Positions 57,642 to 64,000 of a stretch of DNA of 64,000 bases are shown here, piece after piece; position 1 is the stretch's first letter; each line of letters starts with the position of its first letter. The translations under genes and the position numbers were made by a program. The notes under the pieces were generated by a model. The model ran no database searches, was not told the origin of the DNA, and saw only the letters and a program-made list of their open reading frames with translations. Source of the DNA: Paracyclopina nana (lineage: Eukaryota > Arthropoda > Copepoda > Cyclopoida > Cyclopettidae); the NCBI GenBank assembly GCA_019096065.1, contig JAGUCH010000009.1, positions 5,962,001-6,026,000 on the forward strand, given 5' to 3'.

Positions 57642-59400
57642 GGTGGCATGAATGGTCAAATTATATTTTCATATTACTATATTTAGAGAGCTATCTTTCC
57701 TGAAATTCCATCTTTTCCTTAAATTACAGGCTGGCCTTTGGGCTGGCTTTGGGCAAGCTAGAGCACTAATTAAAAGTGTAGCCAGATTGACACATTATTT
57801 TAAAGTGGCTTTTTTATAATTGGAAGCTGTCTCTTTTTGACTTTTTAAATAGGTCCCATCTAGTAGCTCATTTTTTAAACGTGTCAACTACGCTCGAGCC
57901 TAAGGGCATCAAGCCATCTGAACTCGTTGCCATCTAGTTGTGTAAGTTTTGCCTCCCGCAAACTCAAAAAATAGGTCTAAAGTTTTACTTTGCCTCATAA
58001 ATAGTGACCAGTTGTCTCAAATTATGCATTTTAGCTGATAATTTCACTCAAAATTGACATAGTCAAAAATAGAGGGTTTTCTTTGCAGTTTTGTAGTTGC
58101 ATAACGTGATTCGCAAGTTTTTGCTCTTACAAACTCAAAATTAGTAAAAACTGTGATTTTGCCACATTTCAAGGGCCCAGTTGCCTCAAATAAGCCAGTG
58201 TTAACTGATTCACTAAGCTACCAGGTTACCCACCTACCCACTTGCCTACCCTCACCTGCCTACCCTCACCTACCTACCCTAGGTAGGTGGGAAGGTGAGT
58301 CCACCTACCTTGCCCAATTGACGAATATGAGACCGCCCTAATTGTGGCTTAAAATATGAGAAGCTGTTTCTCTTCAAAATAAGCTTTAATTTCCTAGTTT
58401 TATTGAGATTAATCTTATTTGCTAAGTTTCTACATGTGAGATTGGCTTAGTCTTTCGCAAGTTTTACATAGTCACGCTATTTAAATAGCTCATAACATAA
58501 AACGTATTTAAATAGCAGCTATTTAAATACATGCAGAGGCTATTTAAATACATTTTATGCTATGAGCTATTTAAATAGCGTGACTATGCAAAACTTGCGA
58601 AAGACTAAGCCATAGTTTCCCAAAAGAAAAAAATGGGCAAGTCTGAATTGGAATTGAGGTCCTATTTAAACTAAAAGTGCCGATTTTTAGCTTGTTTTGG
58701 TCATTTTTCAAGTTAAAAACGACCACTTTGGTTGTTTCCAACCACCGTAGCGGCACCATTGATAGCTCAGCAAATTACCAGTCACTACTGACATTTTGAC
58801 TCAAAATTCAAGAATTTTGGGTTTTCTTTGCCAGTTTAGTAGTAGCATGACGTGATGAGTAAGTTTTTGCTGTTTCTAAATCAACTGTCAAAAGTTTGCA
58901 CTAGTTCAACTCAATATTATAAGAGAGAGAAAGGAGTCGATGAGTAAGTTTTGACTCTTGTGAATTCAAAATGGGTCATAAGTTTGACTTTGCCTCACAT
59001 TTGGTGCCTAGTTGCCTCAAATTATCCGTTTCAATTGACATTTTAAGTCAAAATTGTCTGTAAATATTGCACACAAAGTGAATACAAGCTTGTTGGAAAA
59101 AAAGCAGTGTCTTTACAATAATTGGTTTAGCCCGATTCCAATAATGAAAATTAGTTTATATGCCAAACGGATGATTTAACAGTGGTTTGCATTTTTAAGT
59201 GTGCGGTATTTTGTAGTGTGTGTTGCGTTTGTGCGCAGTTTTTAGGAAATAGTAAAATGAGCCAAAAGTTTGATTTTGCCTCACATTTAGAGTCACCTTG
59301 CCTCAAATTATCAGCTGCAACTGACATTATGACTCAAAATTGACTTGGTCAAGAATTTTGTGTTTTCTTTGCACTTAAGTAGTAGCTTTGAGAAGTATGC
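57642..59400. repeat. Cluster of diverged interspersed repeats
   Basis: Phrases like TTTGCCTCA, TTGCCTCAAATTAT and TGACTCAAAATTGAC recur near 57990, 58180, 58790, 59000 and 59290, and inverted at 49905-50110 in the transposase intron. The segment 57730-57945 (GGCTGGCTTTGGGCAAGC, GTCAACTACGCTCG) resembles 62770-62965. A CCTACC-rich hairpin occurs at 58220-58310. There are no genes. Confidence 0.6.
58444..58611. mobile_element. 168-bp near-perfect palindrome
   Basis: GGCTTAGTCTTTCGCAAGTT at the left is mirrored by its complement at the right end. The inner part contains five copies of TATTTAAATA. It is a small MITE or extruding hairpin. Confidence 0.85.
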
Positions 59401-60113
59401 TGATGAAAGGCTAATATCGGTTAAGGGCAATTTGGTGTAAAGCTAAATGATGAAAGGCTAATTGGTCAAAAAGGCTGTAAATTTTTTGTTTTCCTAAATA
59501 TTTTATTATTATATTGGTTTTTCTCAATTTTAGCACATTTTACAGACTTGCTTATGCAATAATATATATTTATATCGAGCTAGGGATCATAAAGTAGGGC
59601 CGTTAAAGAGCTCTACTGGTTAAAGGCTTATCGGTAAAAGGCAAAATGGTGAAATGCCAATTGGCTGTTGCTTAGCTGTTTTATCTTAGCTTAGCTTCTT
59701 CTGGCAACATGAGAAAGGAAATAAATTAAAGTTATTTTCCTAGGTGACAAGAGAATCAAGTCTTGCTTATTCTCAACAAGCTAAATCAGCTTGGTCATTC
59801 AAGTCAAGACAAGTAAGTCTTGTTTGTAAAATCTTCCTTTGTACAGATCCAAGTCTTTGTAGGAATTCCTAAGCCCAAAAAATTCACAAGAAATAATGAA
59901 ACTAAGAATTAACAAGGAAAACTAAAACATAATGATATGTTACTTGTGAACCAATCAAACACTATTACTCAAAAACATCTGCTATTAGCCTTTTAAATAT
60001 AGCCTTCTACCAATGTAGCCTTTGCCCAATTGGCCTTTTACCAATTAGCCTTTAACCAATTAGCCTTACACCAAACAGCCTTTTGCCGATTAGCCTTTAA
60101 CCAGTACACCCGA
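59397..60113. mobile_element. Element with iterated GGCTAATTGGTAAAAGGC arms
   Basis: Left-hand blocks (59400-59480, 59600-59670) and the right-hand block (59990-60113) carry the 12-18-bp motif in opposite orientation. The right end, reversed, reads GGGTGTACTGGTTAAAGGC. The middle is unique and noncoding. Confidence 0.65.
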
Positions 60114-61084
60114 TTTTAGAATGAATGGGAAAACACAAGTCCAGCTTTACTAGCCTGAGCATGCAAGGGCTGTAATATTACGAGTGTTTTTCTATGTAGG
60201 AAGCTTCATTGGCATTAGTAACAAAAGTATGCCATTTTTCCATTCAAGTCATTCAAAGGGGATATACTAAAATACACAACATATGTGACATACGCGACTC
60301 ACACCCTAAAATAGGCAACAAACCTAGCTACTTTATGATAGTGAGAACTCATTTGATGTAAGGAATTTCGTGCTCTGATTCCTTTATAGATGAACAGAAT
60401 AGTGGTGCTGAATTATGATTTTTGGCTTTATAAGAGAGATGCTATCAAATGTTTAAGGGCAAAAATATTAAGATTACATTATTTCATAATTTACTCATCT
60501 TTAAAAATCTATTTAAACAATTCAAGGATAAGTAGAAAATATCAAATAGTTACTGGCCTTTCGTTTATTCACTAAGTTTTTTCGTATTGCATCTTGCTTG
60601 CATGCAATCTCATTTCAATCTGCAAGAAATTATTTAATTTTCAACTTATTATTTGATTTTAAATAAAATTATTCTTTATAGAAAAAAGAGGTGTGATTTT
60701 TTGGTACAATTATATGAATTGATTTCAATAGTAAGGTCCAATAGAATGTAATATCTGAATGTTGAATTTTTGATTAATATAAGTTTGGAAATATTATCAT
60801 TCTGCTCAATGAAAGATTTCCAATGGAGTAAATATCATAAATGTTGCCTTTACACTTTTTCAAAAACTTATTTAAAAGTTTTGTTGCTTGTTGCGTATTT
60901 TAGGAGTCGTGTGTGTTGCGTATTTTAGTTGGAAGTTGCGTATGTCGCGTGTGTCGCGTATGTTGCATATTTTAGTACATCCCATTCAAAGGATGAAATA
61001 ATACTTTATAATATTTGCATTTATTGCATGTCTTTGCCCAAAACTTATCGTAAGCAATGATCTTGGATGACATAGAACTATTCT
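60114..61084. other. AT-rich spacer
   Basis: No gene. A short GCGTATTTTAG / GTGTGTCGCGTATG stretch (60890-60975) and a related CATATGTGACATACGCGACT stretch near 60280 are roughly inverted and may be the ends of one further decayed element. Confidence 0.4.
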
Positions 61085-61885
61085 TGGGGGGTATACTGGT
61101 AAAAGGCACTTTTTGGGAAAGGCACCTACATAAATTGGCACTACTGTAAAAGGCACCATACAATAATAGCACTTTAATAAAAGTCACTATATAATATTGG
61201 CACCCCTAGTATAAGCCACCCATCTCATTTATTTGATCGTTTTGGATTTTAAAAAATCTGTGTTTTCTGATACACTTGGCTGAAATGACATAAGATTGGT
61301 CAACATATGAAACATGTCGATTAAATTGGCTAGAAACAATACTTGATTTGCTGAGAGGCCTTATGCTATGAAAGTGTAGATTCAAAAACCTTGGTTGGGT
61401 AGTGTAGGGTTGCTGCATCAGTGAAAAAAAAATACACTTTATGGCACCAGTACATTTTCCACTTTTTGTGATTTTCTTGTCATAGACAAAGTTATGATCA
61501 GGAATGTTAACATCGGACATTTTGCCAAATGAAACTATTATAGCAAACTGATGCTCAAGAAACGGAAAATGCCCCTTTTTTGTGCTAAAAATCATGTGAT
61601 GTTGGTCACTTACCTTGCCATTGAACACATGCATGCAAATCTTGCAAACTTTGCGAACACCTCAGCAAGCTATTTGCCCCCAAAAATACCGTGTTACCAC
61701 CTTGCGGAATTTTGAGTACCTGATAAAGCTCATTTGTCTTGCTTGCTATTAGTTGTGGCAGTGCCTTTTATTGCAGTGCCATTTATTGCAATGCCATTGT
61801 ACAATAGTGCCAACTGTTGCAGTGCCAATTTATGTAGGTGCCTTTCACAAAAAGTGCCTTTTACCAGCAGAGCCTTCTTGGGTGA
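61085..61885. mobile_element. Element with iterated AAAAGGCAC arms
   Basis: The left arm (61089-61220) and right arm (61745-61880) repeat GTAAAAGGCAC and AATATTGGCAC-type units in opposite orientation. Both ends contain CTGGTAAAAGGCAC. The centre has a spurious frame only. Confidence 0.7.
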
Positions 61886-62114
61886 GGCCCTAGGCTGCTG
61901 CAATACACTTATAAAAAGATTTTTTTCTAAAAAAAAAGTTAAGAAAGGCTTTGAGGTTTCCAACATGAAGATATGTATGTGTTATGCTATTGTTGGGTAC
62001 TTTCACGACACTTTATGTTTGCTTGAAAGTGTTTAGAAATATACATGACAGACTGTATACTGAGCATTATTCACTTGTTGACAGATTATGTTTATTATCC
62101 TCCACCAGACAAGA

Positions 62115-62536
62115 GTAAACCGGAAAAAAATCATGAAAATTGGGAAAAGCTTGCCTCAAGCTTTGATTAATGCCAAATCATATCTAGATGGCGCTGCAAT
62201 CGTACACAGAGGGCACCTCAGATCAAAATGACGTCATAATTTGGGCGCGAATAAAAGCGGGTGCGTGATTTCATCAACGCGGGTGCGTGATTTCATCAAC
62301 GCGGGTGCGTGATTTCATCAACGCGGGTGCGTGATTTCATCAACGCGGGCCGGCGTTTCAACCTCGCACATTGTGTGTGTTAACGGATGACAGATTCCGC
62401 AATGGGCCGTTTGATTCCGAAAAAGGCCCACAAACAGAGTTATTTCAGAATGCAACTAGCGCCATCTGAACCGACTTTGTAGCATTAATCTTAGCTCAAG
62501 ACAAGCTTTTCGCAATTTTATCATCATAGGAAACAG
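62115..62536. mobile_element. Foldback element with ~90-bp arms
   Basis: The left arm (62115-62200) and the reversed right arm (62447-62536) share AAAAGCTTG, CAAGCT, GATTAATGC and AGATGGCGCT. The centre carries four 22-bp repeats. Confidence 0.75.
62257..62344 (+). repeat. 22-bp tandem repeat, four perfect copies
   Basis: GCGGGTGCGTGATTTCATCA plus AC, repeated four times without change inside the foldback element, then a partial unit. Confidence 0.95.
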
Positions 62537-62965
62537 TAAACAGACCCCATATCTAGCCTAGCGACTAATTTTATAAGTTTTTGGACGTCTTTCTGCTGCC
62601 TAAGTTGGGACGTACGCCAGTATTAAGCTAATTTTTCTCATGATTATATTTGGCAAGGTAGGATTTTAGCATGCTCCACTTGTTTTGAGGCATTAGATGG
62701 ATACACTTTATTATGATTTGACCATATTTTGAGCCTTACATTGTCTGAAATTCCAATTTTTAGTGAAATTTAAGGCTGGCTTTAAGGCTGGCTTTCGGGT
62801 AAGCCAAAGCACCATTTAAAAGTGCTTCCGGAATTGATTTGCTCAATAAAAGTGGCAGTATTGTTTGATAAATTTGGCTACTTTTGGCCTGATATTAAAG
62901 TACGTGTCTTGTAACACCAAAATGGCACGGGTCAACTACGCTTGTGCGTCCTGACGTCACTACAG
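62530..62965 (+). repeat. Copies of two interspersed repeats
   Basis: 62530-62720 matches 51040-51240. 62770-62965 matches 57730-57945. They are probably parts of one larger element whose other parts are dispersed. Confidence 0.6.
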
Positions 62966-62983
62966 CTGAACTGACGTCCGAAA

Positions 62984-63232
62984 AGGGTGAGCACATTAAC
63001 GTCGACTTTAGAGTTGTTTTTACGTCGAATGAATGAGTTGTAATAGCGTCGACATCGGGCACTCATTTAAGACGACACTTTTGTTGTAGTTGTTTTAATA
63101 TCGACAAACGGGCATACAATAAAGTCGACAGGTTTGCTCATGTTATTTTAATGTCGACACCAGACGTTTTAGCGTCGACAAAAGATATTTTAATGTAGAC
63201 ACAAGATGTTTTTATGTCGACACTCACCATAA
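62984..63232 (+). repeat. Solo GTCGAC-iterated arm
   Basis: Starts GGGTGAGCACATTAACGTCG and is about 80-90% identical by eye to the reversed right arm of the 53.9-kb element. No second arm follows within the window. Confidence 0.75.
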
Positions 63233-63456
63233 TTGCCTCTCGAGAATTAAGTAGTTCGAAGTAAACACTCAAATTTTAATTTATTAACTCATTTCTTGGA
63301 GGATTGCTTCATGACTGTTAAATTGAGTGGTTTAAATCTATAGGGACTTGGAGCAAAGCAATGTGCATAAGATGGCGTTAAATTCAGATGGCTTGACGTC
63401 ATATTAGCGTGAGCGCAGATGCCCCTTTGGTCATTTTGGATGAGAGTTGCTAACAA

Positions 63457-63520
63457 CTTTGTTCTAATCAGCTGGCTCTTTTGGGCTTTTGCCCAAAAGA
63501 GCCAGCTGATTAGAACAAAG
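63457..63520. repeat. Perfect 30-bp hairpin
   Basis: A 30-base arm from CTTTGTTCTAATC to TTTTGGGC, a TTTT loop, and the exact complement. No mismatch. Confidence 0.95.
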
Positions 63521-63690
63521 CAGCCACTTTTACTGCTTACACAGATCTAGTAGCATTATTACTTGATGCACTTGCACTAGCAGGCCCAAAAGCAAGCCCA
63601 AACGACAGCCTTAAAATTGGCTAAAAAGTTGATTATTTAGCAAACAAGACCTTGCAAAATGGTAAGATGATAAGAATATCATATTTTTTT

Positions 63691-63914
63691 AGGCATGGTT
63701 CACCTGCTTATAATATCTGATATTTTGTCAAAATATCGGAGCGAAATACTGAGAAACTGAGAATTTAGATATTGTTGTTGGATGGCTTTTGGTACCAAAA
63801 GACCGAATCAGAAGAAAAAATCTAAAAAATGTTATTGGAAGTACCTGATATTTGCAAATATCAGCATAATATCGCTTGATATTTTGATCATAATATCGCA
63901 GGTGAACCAGGCCT
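63691..63914. mobile_element. 224-bp MITE
   Basis: Ends AGGCATGGTTCACCTGC and, reversed, AGGCCTGGTTCACCTGC. The inner sequence is ATAT-rich and related to 37040-37240. It is noncoding. The flanking 63232-63690 shows only scattered repeat fragments and the hairpin. Confidence 0.85.
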
Positions 63915-64000
63915 AGTGCCATAAGTAAATTGGGCTTGAAGAAATACCTCTTTTACACACAGGCAGCTTTTTGCCAACTGAGAATTTACGTGCTGATTTC

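Overview
This is nuclear DNA from an animal. Most genes carry GT-AG introns, usually 50-60 bp long. The proteins are metazoan types: Mediator, Integrator, MOB kinase activator, nuclear receptor, XK-related, animal haem peroxidase, EGF/Kelch and PDZ-ZM. The nuclear-receptor P-box (CLSCKAFFRR), the peroxidase and the paired PDZ-ZM genes fit an ecdysozoan, probably an arthropod outside the best-studied orders. That placement is an inference. A CFAP299 gene suggests the organism still makes motile cilia or flagellated sperm. Nothing looks bacterial.

Layout. The first 31 kb is compact and gene-rich. From left to right it holds thymidylate synthase (-), SLX1 (-), MED9 (+), a secreted haem peroxidase (+), a divergent nuclear receptor (+), INTS10 (+), an XK-related membrane protein (-), CFAP299 (-), MOB2 (-), an orphan polytopic membrane protein (-), a secreted PAN/EGF/Kelch mosaic (+) and two tandem PDZ-ZM paralogues (-). 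Splice joints were worked out by hand for each multi-exon gene, and every joined frame closes.

From 31 kb to the end the window is repeat-dominated. It contains a 9-bp minisatellite (35.1-35.8 kb), a tRNA-Lys-like SINE, a 4-kb satellite of 108/109-bp units in two interleaved subfamilies, a 168-bp tandem array and a two-gene unit. That unit encodes a P-loop ATPase with an AT-hook next to a DDE-type transposase with CXC zinc clusters. Many foldback or MITE elements follow. Among them sit three small single-purpose genes with clear TATA boxes (36.5, 55.7 and 56.9 kb).

Main points for a second look. (1) A roughly 120-155-bp MITE family with a conserved central hairpin occupies four of the eight introns of the XK-related and MOB2 genes; in two of them it makes up nearly the whole intron, as expected of an intron-generating (introner-like) element. 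(2) Three neighbouring genes (thymidylate synthase, SLX1, INTS10) are each followed by partial copies of their own 3' ends. The INTS10 copy starts with an in-frame 63-codon extension beyond the stop. (3) Several elements have inverted termini built from short iterated motifs, and one is flanked by a perfect 9-bp direct repeat. (4) The ATPase plus CXC-transposase pair looks like a large, possibly intact, autonomous DNA transposon.
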